Assembly (NCBI GenBank): GCA_027924585.1
Contig: BSBM01000779.1
Coordinates: forward strand, 17,218,001-17,282,000
Reading direction: 5' to 3'
Source: Larix kaempferi
Taxonomy: Eukaryota > Streptophyta > Pinopsida > Pinales > Pinaceae
Length of the DNA stretch: 64,000 bases
The notes beneath the pieces were generated by a model. It was not told the origin of the DNA, did not search any database, and saw nothing but the letters and a program-made list of their open reading frames with translations. The translations under genes were made by a program, and so were the position numbers. The stretch's first letter is position 1, and every line of letters begins with the position of its first letter. Below, one piece after another: positions 48,600 through 60,600 of this stretch.

Positions 48600-49440
48600 T
48601 AACCGCTTGCACGAAGTGTCGCTCCGTAAGTGTGGGTTGATCACGCAGTCGCTATGCCGCGTCGCGACTGAAACGGTCACAATACAATATATGAAGGATT
48701 GCCTGGCTTGTCTGACTTTCTTACGGAGTTTGAGGAAAGAGTTTCAGAACCACAATGATTGTTGGCATTGGATGAAGCACTGAAGGCTACTCCAACACGA
48801 TGGTGGGCGACACACAAGGCATCAATTGATGGATGGTCAAAATGCAAAATATTGATGATGGTACACTTCGACGATACTGAGGTCTACCACGCAGGGAAGT
48901 GTGATGGTCAGAACGATCCTGGAGTCCATTTAATGGAGTGTCAGACATTATGGGCATCGCAAACAAGAGATGAGTGGGTCCATGCATTTATCCATACCTT
49001 GGATGAAATGTCGTGGTCATGGTATACTGTAGCTGAGTTACGGGGAGAAATCACTACTTGGTTGGAGTTGACCATATGTTTTACTCATATGTTCAGTTTT
49101 GTTGATCCCAACCCGGATGTCCATAACGCTCTGCAGATCATTCGCGATTTTGTTCTAAAGGTTGTTCTTGTGGAGTACCCGGCGGATCCGCATACGCACT
49201 GCTAGATGCAATTCATTATGGAATGTTATAATACCACTAGTGGGCCCGAAGATGGTGATGATCTGTGGAATGTCAATATTATGGAGTCTGAAGGAAGTCG
49301 CGATGTGGTACCACCTGGTGCGCCAAGTGATCCATTTAGTCAGCCCTTGAAGCTTCGCAAGATCAATATTGGGATGGAGGCCACTCCCAAGTTCGTGAAT
49401 GTTGGAGATTATTGGGATGATGAGATGATGGGAAAGGTCA
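48600..49440 (+). pseudogene. Spacer of element G between protease and reverse transcriptase
   Basis: Open frames at 48759-49205 (WWATHKASIDGW, then CDGQNDPGVHLMECQTLW) read as translated Gag-like spacer sequence, followed by an acidic linker into the reverse transcriptase. The WATHK stretch resembles a second Gag-type motif. I cannot assign a specific function. Confidence 0.5.
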
Positions 49441-51314
49441 CTGAGTTGTTGCATGAATTCCAAGACCTTTTTCCTACGAAGTTCTCCGAAATGAAAGGTA
49501 TTTTGGGTGATCTAGGTGAGATGAAGATTCCCTTGAAACCAGATGCTAAACCGATTAGGCAATGACCTTATCGGCTCAATCCGCGACATAAAGAGAAGGT
49601 CAAGGTAGAACTTGATCGCATTTTGGATGCTGGTATCATTGAACCGGTCGAAGAGTTAGAATGGATTAGTCCTATGGTGGTGCAGGATAAGAAGACTGGT
49701 GAGGTGCGCATCTATGTCGATCTGCGGAAGTTGAATGACGCCTGCTTGCATGATCCCTTTCCGACCCTGTTTACTGATGAAGTACTTGAGGGAGTAGGTG
49801 GCCAGGAGATGTATTCTTTCATGGATGGGTTCTCAGGCTATCATCAGATCTGTATTGCAAAGGAAGACTGTCACAAGACGACTTTTGTGACAGAATGGGG
49901 ATGTTTTCAGTATACTGTAATGCCGTTTGGACTGAAGAATGCACCTGTGATATTTTTGTGGGTTGTTGTTGCTCCATTCAAGGATTTCATCCAGAAGTTC
50001 TTGCAGGTATACATGGATGATTGGAAAGTCTATGGTTTGATCCGCGATCACTTGGTCAATCTATGTTTGATGCTGGAGCACTGTCGACAGTACCAGATAT
50101 CGCTGAATTTGAAGAAGTGCATTTTCTGCCCGCCGTTTGGGATATTGCTGGGTCACATTGTGTGCAAGCAAGGGTTGTTAGTCGATCCAACGAAGATTGC
50201 GCTTATTTTGAGTTTGACACCACCAACCACTGTCAAGTAGCTGAGGGCGACTTTAGGACATACTGGGTATTACCGCAAGTTCATCAGGGGATATGCAGCG
50301 ATCACCGCCCCTATGGAGAAGTTATTGAAGAAAGATGCAGTATTTCAATTGAGCATTGAATGTCAGGATAGTTTTGAGCAGTTGAAGGCTAAGATGGCTT
50401 CGGCACCGATACTAGTATTCCTAGACTGGAGTAAGGAATTTCATGTCCATGTTGATGCATCATCAATTGCATTCGGCGTGGTGCTAGCGCAACTAGGAGA
50501 GGGGGATCTTGATCACCCTATTGCTTTCGCTAGTCGAAAGTTGTCATCCGCAAAAAAGAACTACACCACTACTGAGAGGGAAGGATTGGAGATGGTCTAT
50601 GTGCTGCAGAAGTTTCGACACTACTTATCGAGTGGACATTTTAAGATGTTCACAGACCACTCTGCATTGAAGTACCTGGTCAATAATCCTGTGTTGGGGG
50701 GGAAGATATACCAATGGTTACTTCTCTTTCAAGAGTTCGACTTTGAAGTAATTGTGAAGGTAGGGTGGTTGAATTCCGGCCCTGATCATCTATCGCGGAT
50801 TGAAATAGGAGAGGAGCCAACTAACATTGAAGACGGGTTTCCTGATGCAAAACTGTTTTGGGTTGAAGTAGCCGATGGCTATTTTGAAGAAATCATCCAG
50901 TTTTTGGCAATAGGTATCGCACCAGAAGAGTTCACAACTAGTCAGAAGAAGCAGTTGGTGGTTAAAGCTTCCGACTTCTAGCTCATCGCAGGAGAGTTAT
51001 ACAAAATGGGTGCAGATGATATATTACAACGGTGTGTCTTGCCACACAAGCAAGCGCAGATATTGGCAGAAGCACATGGAGGAGTGGCTGGAGGACACTA
51101 CGACGTTCGGGTGACTTCTAGGAAGGTGCTTCATGCATGGCTCTGGTGGCCCATGCTACATAATGATGCGATAGACTATGTGCGGTCCTGCGACGTCTGT
51201 AAGAGAACAGGGAAGCCATCCAGGAGGGATGAGATGCCACTGATGCCTTAGTTAACACTACAACCGTTTGATAAATGGGCAGTGGATTTTGTGGGACTAT
51301 TAACACCCAAAAAG
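49440..51314 (+). pseudogene. Reverse transcriptase, RNase H and start of integrase of element G
   Basis: Reverse transcriptase (about 49560-50240) shows DLRKLNDACLHDPFPTLFTD, SFMDGFSGYHQI, FQYTVMPFGLKNAP and the catalytic YMDDWKVYG. A stop at 50237 (VK-stop-LRA) is followed in frame by GYYRKFIRGYAAI. RNase H (about 50400-50700) has HVHVDASSIAFG and FTDHSALKYL. The integrase zinc-binding part (about 51070-51240) keeps HGGVAGGHYD, WLWWPML and CDVCKRTG. Integrase breaks off after FDKWAVDFVG. Stops include TGA at 49563 and TAG at 50976 and 51246. Together these enzymes would copy RNA to DNA and insert it. Confidence 0.9.
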
Positions 51315-51662
51315 TGCTCACTACCTCATCTACCCCATTACATGACTCCATTGTCCATATTTTCTACCATATTTGCCTCCAAAACCTTAAAATCCCATTA
51401 AAAAACCTCCAAAAGGCCAAATAATCATTAAAAAGCCTCCGAAAGGCCAAAAAACCATTAAAAAGCCTCCAAAAGGCCAAAAAACCCCATTTTTCCCCCA
51501 AAATAAGTTAAATTCCTCCAAAAATAGCAAAAACCCTCTAAAAAGGGAATAAAAAATATAAAAAAGAGGAAAAAGAGGAAAAAAGGAAGAAAAAACCCTA
51601 TACAGCTGACCTAAACCATATGGTGCCCAAAACCATGGGCCAACACTCCACCATTAAAAACC

Positions 51663-51670
51663 TATAAATA
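51663..51670 (+). promoter_or_regulatory. TATA box of element H LTR
   Basis: CCTATAAATAGGTGATGGAG, a strong plant TATA context, 348 bases after the presumed LTR start. Confidence 0.65.
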
Positions 51671-52000
51671 GGTGATGGAGGCCCCTCATTTCAAATCCAC
51701 AGTCAACCACACCCTTACTCTGCCAAAATCACTCATGAAACCCTAGCTCACCCTTGAGCTACTTTCACATTTGAGTGCCCCTTTGGCCCATTTCCAAAAC
51801 CCTTTGGAGAAAGAGAAAGGAACAACACTGGAGCTTGGAGAAACCCTCTTGGACTACTGCAAAGGATTCATCAACCTTCACATTCGAGGTATAATCAATA
51901 CAAAAAAACCAGTTTTATTATCTTTCTGTTATTTTATGCACATGCTTAGAGTAGTTACTGTTTTATTTATTGTCTTTTATTTACTGTATTTTCTGAACTG

Positions 52001-52065
52001 CTACTAAGGAGGCCCTTCTCCTTAGTAGGTGCTCATTTGCACAAGCTAGGGTGAAAACCCTAGCT
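52001..52065 (+). promoter_or_regulatory. Two perfect hairpins at the end of the element H LTR
   Basis: Hairpin 1: CTACTAAGGAG (52001-52011) pairs with CTCCTTAGTAG (52018-52028) around a 6-base loop. Hairpin 2: AGCTAGGGT (52044-52052) pairs with ACCCTAGCT (52057-52065) around a GAAA tetraloop. They lie just before the LTR end and primer site, in what would be the U5/5' leader RNA. Packaging, dimerisation or translation control are possible roles, by analogy only. Confidence 0.8.
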
Positions 52066-52179
52066 ACAGTTTTGGTGACTCCCCTTGTGTTCCTTTGAAT
52101 TTCTGGTTATAGTTGTAAACGTTTTTAATTTTCTGCAATATTTTTCTGTTTTTTCCTTTCAGCTGTCCCTTTCGGCTGC

Positions 52180-52780
52180 CGTAAATCGCATCTTTTGCCC
52201 CCAGCAGTTGCGTTCCAACCGCGTCTTTCAAACTTTTACCTGCGATCCGACTGTGGCTCTCAGAATGTTTTCAGCGATCTACCGATGGTTTTTAGTCTGT
52301 TACCTGCGATCTAACTGCGGCTATAAGCTTGTTTTGTGCGGTCTGACCGCCGCTGTTAACCCATTTTCCTGCGGACCGTCTGCGGCTTGCAGCCTTTTTT
52401 TTGCTACTCGCCTGCGTATTTCGGCCTTTTTCCCGCGTCCCACTTGTGGCTTGTAGCCCCTTTTCTGCTTCTCGTCTGCATATTTCGGCCTTTTTCCCGC
52501 GTCTCGCCTGCAGCTTGCAGCCCTTTTTCTGCTTCCCGTCTGCGTCTTTCAGCCTTTTTGCCACATCCCGCTTGCGGCTTTCAGCCATTTACCTGCTATC
52601 CGCCTGCATCTTTTGGCCTTTTTCCTGCGGTCCTCCTGTGTTTTTTAGCCATTTACCTACTATCAGCATGCGACTTTCGGCCCTTTTCCCGCTGTCCGCC
52701 TGCGTCTTTCAGCCAAGTTCCCGCAACCTGTCCGTGACTATCGACCTGTTTCCCGCGGTCCGACCACTTAGATTTGCCAT
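52180..52780 (+). repeat. GC-rich degenerate minisatellite in the leader of element H
   Basis: Fifteen or so diverged units of about 36-40 bases around GCCTTTTTCCCGC and TCCGCCTGCGGCTTTCA. The open frames on both strands here (for example 52401-52820) result from the repeat and lack stops by composition; not genes. Confidence 0.8.
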
Positions 52781-52799
52781 AGACCCGCGGTCTGTTTTC

Positions 52800-53775
52800 T
52801 GCACTTTTTCCGTGTTTTGAACCGAACACTTTGCTGCAATATTTTCTGCACCTGCACAGCCATCTGTCCTATTTGCAGCCATACTTCCCTACAGCCTTTT
52901 CTGCAGTATTATTTCTGTTCCATTTACAAAAGATTTTTTAAATTTCAGCATTTTAATTGAAAAGAGAAAATTTTGCATTTTAAAGTTTAATTTCTGCATT
53001 GATATTTTTAGTTAGAAAGTTTCCCACCCCGTGGCACTTTTACTTGGGTTCATCATCTCACACGCACACACTCTGTCACCTAATTCAAGTGAGCCGTAAA
53101 ATACTACTTAACACAACCAACATTCTAGCCCCACTTGGGGAACACATAAGAATCTTGTAGTTAGGTAGGATCGGGGGGATAGGCATCCAAATAACACCCC
53201 TGGGTTGCTTACACTTGAGAGATAGCTGTTTTCCATTAGGGAACCAAAATCCCCTAGTATTTTTTGACACAGTTTAAAACCAATTTATCGGGAAGGCCTC
53301 TCCCCTAGGAGGGTTGAAGTCGCCAGACTAGTTCCGGAAGCTTGAGTGGAATACCGCAATCCATTCAGTAACCGAAGGATACCTTTCATAGTTCTCGGTG
53401 TATCACTCGTATGGGGATACAACAACGATATAACCAAACGGCAGATTCACCCAACCGAACGTCTCATGAATGGGGTATCTTAGTTGCTTTTCTTCTAGGA
53501 TTGACTACCCGGTGTCTCGCCCGGTAGGGGGATATATTTAGCCACTTGGCTCTACTATCCATATTGTCTAACTTGGATTTCATCACCTTGCAGAGGATAT
53601 GTCTGGTTGAGTCAGCATACTATTTAGTTAGGTGTTTGCATGCTCCCTTACCTCCCTTTGGTCTAGCGAGTCCACTATTTTTATTTTCTAGGAAACCTGC
53701 TGCTTGTTGGTATTCTGACCATTTATGTTGATAGTCCACTTATTGTAGCACAGCTGTTATAGTAAGTGTTTTGAG
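52800..53775 (+). other. Remaining 5' leader of element H
   Basis: Non-coding leader. Contains AAGTCGCCAGACTAG (about 53328), a motif shared with the leaders of other plant gypsy elements such as element A. No gene seen. Confidence 0.5.
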
Positions 53776-55200
53776 TTGGATGTTGGCCTGAGTGCCATAT
53801 TTTTTTTGCGCTCTTGTTCTGCACACTCGGTTGCATTAGGATTTTTGAGTTGTTTTTCACTCAACACAACCCCCAGATACTTGACACCATTTGTCACCAT
53901 TGAGTCCTCGAGACATTCTTGGTGCCTCCGAGGCGATCCCCCACAGCACGGTTCACTTGACATCACCCATCATAGACGTAAATCTTTATCACTTGATACC
54001 ACTCATCATAGATCTCGAGCTTTGTCACTTGACTCCACTCGTCAATGGCATAGAACTCCGTCACCCGATCTAGATGCCCCTTATTTTACCTCTGATTCTG
54101 AGGCAAAGTCCGAGAACCCCACTTACACTGCACCAACCAGCCCCATGGCTAGCATGAATTCCACCCCTTTCTTTGTAGGGACCATTGGTAGAGAATCCAC
54201 CACCACACCTGCATTGGGTATGTCCTCAATGGGGCCCACATCTACCATTCCAATCACTGTACCCATTCCAGTAGCTAGCATACCCATCACCACTCCATCA
54301 ATGACTCACACTACCCTTGGAGGTGCAGGACCGTCCCATACCACTTTCGTTCCTCCACTTGGGGGAAACATCCCAAACCCAACCCCTCCACTTGGGGGCA
54401 ATGGCCCCAACATGGTCACAACCACTAGTATGTCACATCCTTCTACTAGTTTTCCATTCATGGCTAGTCTCAACCTTCCTGACCTAGCTAGACTAACTAA
54501 CGATCCCATCAGACACGACCCTGCGTGGCCTCATATGCCCACCAAGCTTCCCTCCGACATCCCTAAGTTTGAGGGCAAGGCAGGTGAGGACCCCCAGAAC
54601 CATATTATGTCCCTCCATCTATGGTGTTCCTCCAACTCCATAGTGGATGACTCTGTCCACCTCCGTCAGTTACAGTGCACCCTCACTAGCTCTGTAGCTA
54701 AGTGGTACATCGAGCAGCCCCATGGGACCCATGCCACCTTTACTTCCCTTACCTTGACTTTCCTGCAGTTCTTCCAGTTACCTGTCCGCTATGACGCAGG
54801 AGTTGAGATCCTATTGTCTTGCAGACAGAACATGGCTACCCACATCACTGACCACATTCATGAGTGGCGTCAACGCTGCAGCCTCTGCAAAATCAAGGTA
54901 GACCATCGTATCTTCTTAGATTGGTTTCTAAAATCTCTCCTTCCTGTCATTGCTAAGGATGTGTCATCCGAACGACCCCAGTCCGAAGAAGAGGCCATCC
55001 TCAAAGCCTATCAATTTGACCTTATTTATGTCCAGTTGAGTTATCTATATTCCATCATACCTGACGCCCCTCGTGACGATTCCTCCCGACATGATGCGCC
55101 GGGGGATTCCCATGCCGCAGATGGCATCATTGGCCGTATGGCCTCACATACACAACCCTTTTCCATAGCACGTCCTAGCCATGGCCTTGACCTTTCGTGA
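53776..55200 (+). pseudogene. Gag of element H (474-codon frame)
   Basis: Residues about 255-430 match the plant gypsy Gag domain: MPTKLPSDIPKFEGKAGEDP, then HIMSLHLWC, HLRQLQCTLTSSVAKWYIE, TFLQFFQL and EILLSCRQNMATHITDHI. The region before it is rich in Pro, Thr and Ser. The frame ends at TGA 55198-55200. The rest of the Gag, with its zinc knuckle, continues in the next segment. The start at 53776 is the first Met of the open frame and may be too early. Confidence 0.82.
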
Positions 55201-56350
55201 ACTACATCTCAGTCCAGAGCAACCCATTCGTATGCTCCCATGGCACATCACCACCATTCCCACGGACCCTCATGTCCACCTCAATGCTTTGGCCATGCCG
55301 CCCCCGCTTACACCCCACCAGTCGCACCTCAGCCATATTACCACCCACAGGATGCACTAGCTCCTGTGTCCTCTCAAGCCCAACCTGCTTATTACCCGCC
55401 ACAGGTAGCCCCTGTGGCAAACCCACAACCCGTTCCGTAGACATATCAACAACCCCCACAAGGTTCAGCACATGCGTTGCCTCCACCTACTTATTATCCA
55501 CCGCAGCCTGCTCCCGCACCTGCACAACCTCAGAACCCACCTGCTGCCCAAGGGAAAGTGTATACCCAACAAAATCCGTAGCAGAACCAAAATAACCAGC
55601 GCCAACAGGGCTAGCAAAACCGCGACAAAGGCCGTAACCATGGGAACAACCCCCCTCCAGACCAAGGTTTTCAACCTCCCAATCCCCCCAACAACAATAA
55701 CGCGGCACTTGCCAACCAGAACCCTGATCGACTGCCCAAACAAGCCAAAAATCCTAATTTGTGAACAAACGATTCTTGTTCTATTTGCGGGGTCTATGGC
55801 CACTACACTCATGCTTGCCCACATTTGGAGTGAGCTCGGCAACTCTGGACCGATGATGCCCACCGCCAAGGGCATGCGGCTCCTCAGGCACCGCCCAACC
55901 CCCTACCACCTCAACATCAACCCTTGGTGTTACAAAACCCTTACCAACCCAAGGCGTAGTGAACACTCAGTCGTTGGATCCCCCTCAAGGAAACACACCA
56001 CCACAACAGCAAATCACTTATGCCGCTCCTGATCAACCCATGTTAGACTTAGGTACCCATTACTTGTTAATGATGTCATCCATCGATGTCAACCTTCAAA
56101 CCCGTCGGAACCAATATGGCTCCACCCCTGAAGCCCCTCCCGTTGACAAAAACACTAACGCTCATCCCACTGATCAGACGTTACGTATACCTCCGACTCC
56201 ACTAGATGGCGCCTCCAAAGCACCTCGCTTCCCACTTCGTCGCATCAACAATAATCCCAATGCTTGTGCTGCATCTAATTACAACATTGTAGATGACTTA
56301 TCCCAGTCTCCCGTAGCCATGTCTGCGTTAGAGGTCTTAAAAAACTGTCC
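55201..56350 (+). pseudogene. C-terminal Gag of element H: Pro/Gln-rich linker and zinc knuckle
   Basis: A Pro/Gln/Tyr-rich linker (AYTPPVAPQPYYHP and similar) is broken by TAG codons at Gln positions (for example 55438, 55580 and 55612). At about 55768-55812 a complete CCHC knuckle reads CSICGVYGHYTHAC. After it come Pro-rich and acidic linker sequences in shifting frames. Short frames on the opposite strand are shadows. Confidence 0.8.
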
Positions 56351-56697
56351 TTCCTAGCGAAAGACTTTGCTCTCCGCCATTGGTGCTATTGACCCAAATG
56401 ATTCACAATTGATGGCCTTCGATTTGGACCAATCCGAACCACGCCTGCCTTCCACTTTAGTGTTCCCAGTTTCTGTTTCCGTTCGGAATCTTTTCATCCA
56501 TCGGTGCATTATCAATGAAGGTGCCTCTACATGCGTTATGTCCACATTCGTTTGGTAGAAGTTGGGATTCCCTACTCTTTAGCAGTCCACCATTGCGTTG
56601 CGAGCCTACGACGACCGTTCGGCTCAACCCCAAGGTCTCTTAGCTAATGTCCCCATCCAGTTGGCTGGAAAAACCATGCTCATTGACATAGAGGTCA
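56351..56697 (+). pseudogene. Protease start of element H, cut by unit B2
   Basis: Reads RCIINEGASTCVMS, where the catalytic Asp of the usual D-x-G-A-S pattern is Asn, then IALRAYDDRSAQPQGLL and GKTMLIDIEV. The frame contains TAG stops and ends exactly at the TGTTG end of unit B2. Confidence 0.78.
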
Positions 56698-56712
56698 TGT
56701 TGATGCCCCGAA

Positions 56713-57412
56713 GATCGCAACATCAAGCAGAAAGGGATTCTCCCCGGTAGACTATCCCAATTAGATTGTCCACCGTTTGGTATGGGGAATCCGTCTAGTT
56801 AGCGGTTCCGGCAACCGTTGGGTTTGGAGATTTGCTTCAATTATATTGGTTATGGCCCGATCCACCGTTGTTTTTGATTTTATGGTTTAGAATGATATGA
56901 AAGTGCCTAAACTAACTTAATCTAAATGCAGAACTCAAAACAAATATGTATTTAAAACCGAAATAAATCTAAACTATCCCTGCAAGGAGCAAAATTATAA
57001 GTATGAGTAATGTGCTGGAAGAGTTATCTAAAGATCAACAGACAACCATTAAATCATAAATATAGATCTACAGCAAGAAAGCAAGAGATATTAGAAGATA
57101 GCTTCCAATTCACATATAACACATTCCATTACTCATGTAGGAGAAAATTCATTTGCACAAGAAATAGTAAGATCATTCAATACAGAGAAATAATTCAAGA
57201 CAGCAAAGAAAGATCTCATAGTAGAATATGAAAGTCACAAGAATAATCTAGCATGCATCCAACATCCATTTCCATGCAAAAGATGTCCTCTCCAGACTCT
57301 TATTAGGTACATTTCATTTTCTTGAAACAAGTGCAAGATAGCTCGTACAAATTCAGAAAAATTATTTCCCTGCAAAAAGTCATTTTCATTGTTTCCTAAA
57401 CTTCTATTTATA
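56713..57412 (-). other. 3' tail of B2 (candidate R/U5)
   Basis: Homologous to 31879-32836 of B1; about 80% similar by eye over the last 170 bases. A TATAAATA box is kept at 57405-57412. The short + frame at 57010-57231 is not supported. Confidence 0.6.
57405..57412 (-). promoter_or_regulatory. Second TATA box of B2
   Basis: GATATAAATAGAAGTTTAGG on the minus strand, aligned with the B1 site at 31879-31886. Confidence 0.6.
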
Positions 57413-57615
57413 TCATTACAAAATGCCTCTTGGGCTGCCACCTGGCTCTTTACACATGTCCTCTATATACTTTTCCCTTTTAATAAACAAAATCGTGACC
57501 CTTTCCTTAAAACATAAAATTCCTCAAAAAGAAAAGGACAGCTGTCCAATGGTTCCACGCTTTAAACATAGGGAGACCTAAAAAAAAAAGGAACAACGCT
57601 GTAGGATCAGCGTGT

Positions 57616-60600
57616 TCACCCTTGGGAAGGCGCTTCTGCTGGGAGAGAAGGACTTGGACTAGCTGCTACTGCTGCTGCTTTCTTTTCCTCCTCTGCTATG
57701 TAACTGAACCAGATACCAGTGTCTCTGATAACCACATTTGCTGAGGAAGGGAGCAAGATCTTCTGGGAAGTCACATCTTTACCAAGTTCTGCTCCAATAC
57801 CCTGAATTTTTGCAACTGCTGCTTGGTGGATTTCTTTAAGCAAATGACTGTATATTGATGACAGTCCAATATAGTGATGGAGATCATCAATGGCTAAGAC
57901 ATCAATCTTCTTTACATATTCTATTTGAATGCCTAGCTCTTCCTTCAAGTCTGATAAACGTTGCTCTTTGCTTGGGAACTCATCGAGGGACTGAGGAAAA
58001 CTTATCTTGCACTTATCATGTACTTCATGGATTTTTTGATAAAGGCTGTTACTTTTATCCATTGTTTCTTGGATCTTAGCCATGAGCTTAAGGCCACAGT
58101 TCCTGCAGAATTCCATAAGGGCTATATCTTCTTTAAAGTCATCTACAGATTGGAATGGGAGATGCTTGGGGAAATAAACCTTCCCTTCCCTCCATTCCAT
58201 CTGGCTCATGATGTTTGCTTTAACCCGAGTATATTTACCCTTAAGCCTATTGGCCTATGCATTGACTTCTTTCAATCTAACCATCATGGCTTTGAGACTG
58301 CACACTTCCTCAGTAATTAGCTCCTGTGTGGTGTGCATTTGTCTCAGAATATCACAGGATAGCTCATGAAAGGGAGACGTATCTATTGCTCTGCTCTCTG
58401 CCTGCTCTAATTGCCCAACCATTGCTTGCTTATTTGCTTGCATATGAGAAACTCTAGCTTCCGAATCGTTCTTTTCTACTTCTAAAACCATCATCTGGAC
58501 TGCCAGGTGCTCCTTTTCTTCTTCTAACTGGCGATACTTTTCTGATAATTCCTCATGCTCAACAGACAAGCGATTATACTTATTCACTACAAGATCCCTG
58601 TAAGCCTGTTCATTAGCCACAGTATGTTGTAACATGCGAGCTCTCCTCTTTGTTGACTCAAATTCTCTAACCATATCGACCACATTGTCCTGCGTTGCTT
58701 TTGCTGCTTCTACAGCGGCGGATGCTATGGCTATGGGAGCCTTATGTGTATTTTGCATCACCGTGGTCTCCTGCCGGGTAACAATATCTTCTTGGAAGAG
58801 TCCCTTTATCCTCTCTTCCGATTTCAAGACTACTGCCTTCCTCTTCTTATCATACAAAAATTCATCCCATCGGGACACAGTATGATCTTCTGATGAAGTG
58901 TAAGGGATGATTGGGAGGTCTATTACATGTATTTTTGCTTCTATGGGTGGGGTCTGGACTACTTGAGACGTGTCTGTTCCCACATTTCGGGTGCCGGAGA
59001 CACCTGCTTGAGCTGTGTCTGTCTCCATATTTTGGGTGCCAGGAACACCTGCTTGAGCTGTGTCTGCCTCCATATTTTGGGTGCCGGGAACACCCGCTTG
59101 AGATACATCTGTTTCCATATCTTGGGTACCGGAGCCACCTTCCTGGGCATCTTCATCGGTCGTAAGTTATTCTTCTACCTTTTGTTCCTCTTCAACTTTA
59201 CACCTTCTCTCTTCTTCTTCAGCTTGTTGCTGATTTTCACTTTCTTCCATCTGCTCTGCATCTTCAGCTTCTTTCTGCAGCCTTTCATTTTCTGCTTCTT
59301 GTTGCAGCCTTGCTTCCTCTTCTTCTCTTTGCAATCTTGCATCTTCAGCTTCCTGCTGCAACCTTGCAACTTCTGCTTCGTGCTTTAGCCTTGCTTCCTC
59401 TTTCAATCTTTGTTCTTCTTGGGCTAGGGCATCAGCTGCTTCTTTCTCCTTTTGCAGACTGGCTTTTCGGGCTGGGGTAGAGCTAGAGCTTGCTCCACTG
59501 CCTTGACGACAAATCTGCAACTCAGTCATGTTGCTGATGCCTCTGAACACTTCTTCCTCGACATCATAGTAATGATCATATTCAAAATGAGCATAAATTT
59601 CTTTGCAATGCTCAGCAACCTTGCTTCGCCTATAATTTCTATGGAAGATCATTTCACCGAAGTGGAAAGCTTTTAGCTCGTGAACAAATTCCTCAGCTGA
59701 TGCAACTCCTGAGAATTTGTAGGCTCCTATGCATAAGGGAAAAGGAGGGAAAGAAGCCTTATGTTGCTTGTTAAGCACCCCTCCTATTCCATCGAGGAAA
59801 ATTTGTCTGACTGCTTCCTTGAGGACTACATAATCAGTAGCGTATTTTGGAAAAATTTATGGCGGTTTAGTACCTCCAAACATCCTGATGTAGGTGCCCT
59901 GCTCTGAGAAATAAAAATCTCCATAGTTTTCCAGGACCTCCATGGCATTATCTGATAGACAATTGGGCTCTTCCTTGAAAATATGCTCATATAGAGGCAT
60001 GATGAATTCTTCGCAGATGAGCTTATAGCTTGCTCTGTAATTTTGAGCCCACATTATTTTATAAGTAGTGTAGACCGGGGTGTTGGCTTTATTCCATGTG
60101 CAACCTAGGCCGGGGAAAGATAGTTTGGCCAAAATACAATCAATGAGATAGGAAGACATGTAAAATTCTGACTTTTTTAAGGCCAGACCTTCTCTTGCAG
60201 CAACCACTGTGGATGCCAAACTGTCCGAAAGGATAGTAGCCCAGTCAAACACAGTCCCTTTGAATGCTACGAAGTGGATGATGGGGGCCCACTGTATCCT
60301 ATATATAGTGCCATCGAGCATGCCGAAAATTCTGCATAGCATCAGGGCGATTAACCTAAAAGGAGGTCTTAGGTTCCGAACATCATATTCATCATTACCT
60401 CTCTTTCTCAAGTGCTTTCCTGTGACCAATAATTTTTTGGCCATCTCAATATTGTTCATCTTTCCCAACCATTCATCACTTAGAGCTTGTTGGGGACGTG
60501 AGAATTTGTAGGATGCAGCAATATACACCGGATGGAATGAAGCGAAAGGCTCTCCCTTGCTGTCATGCAACACTCTTGTCTCTGGGTTGGCATGTTCCAG

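Larger units (their letters stand above)
44906..51314 (+). mobile_element. Element G: decayed Ty3/gypsy retrotransposon, 5' and 3' truncated
   Basis: A primer site TGGTTCCGTTGCCGGGACC (45227-45245) follows an LTR end TTTGAGTCAACA (45224), so 44906-45224 is the remaining end of a 5' LTR. Then come an N-terminal frame, Gag, tandem zinc knuckles, protease, reverse transcriptase, RNase H and the start of integrase, in gypsy order. The element breaks off within integrase near 51314, where element H begins. Frames are interrupted by many TAG and some TGA codons. The upstream part of its LTR is missing or displaced by element F. Confidence 0.88.
51315..52068 (+). repeat. Element H 5' LTR
   Basis: About 754 bases. 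The U3 part has three copies of a 32-base unit (ATTAAAAAGCCTCCAAAAGG, about 51398-51490). TATAAATA stands at 51663-51670. The 3' end carries two perfect hairpins. The right end is fixed by the primer-like site; the left end is less certain. Confidence 0.6.
51315..56697 (+). mobile_element. Element H: Tat/Ogre-like gypsy element, truncated in protease
   Basis: An LTR-like segment (51315-52068) with a TATA box ends CTACA. It is followed four bases later by TGGTGACTCCCCTTGTG (52073), close to the TGGCGACTCCGCTGGGGA primer site known from Tat/Ogre-type gypsy elements. A long leader with a GC-rich minisatellite, Gag, a zinc knuckle and the start of protease follow. The element ends abruptly at 56697, where unit B2 begins; no reverse transcriptase or 3' LTR is in the window. 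It interrupts the integrase of G. The LTR start (TGCTCACTACC) is a best guess because there is no second copy. Confidence 0.75.

Noticed and set aside
52001-52028. Rho-independent terminator
   Set aside because: Although the hairpin is perfect, it is not followed by a T-run and the organism is a plant.
52292-52820. Cys-rich or Lys-rich proteins in opposite frames
   Set aside because: Products of the GC-rich minisatellite in the leader of element H.
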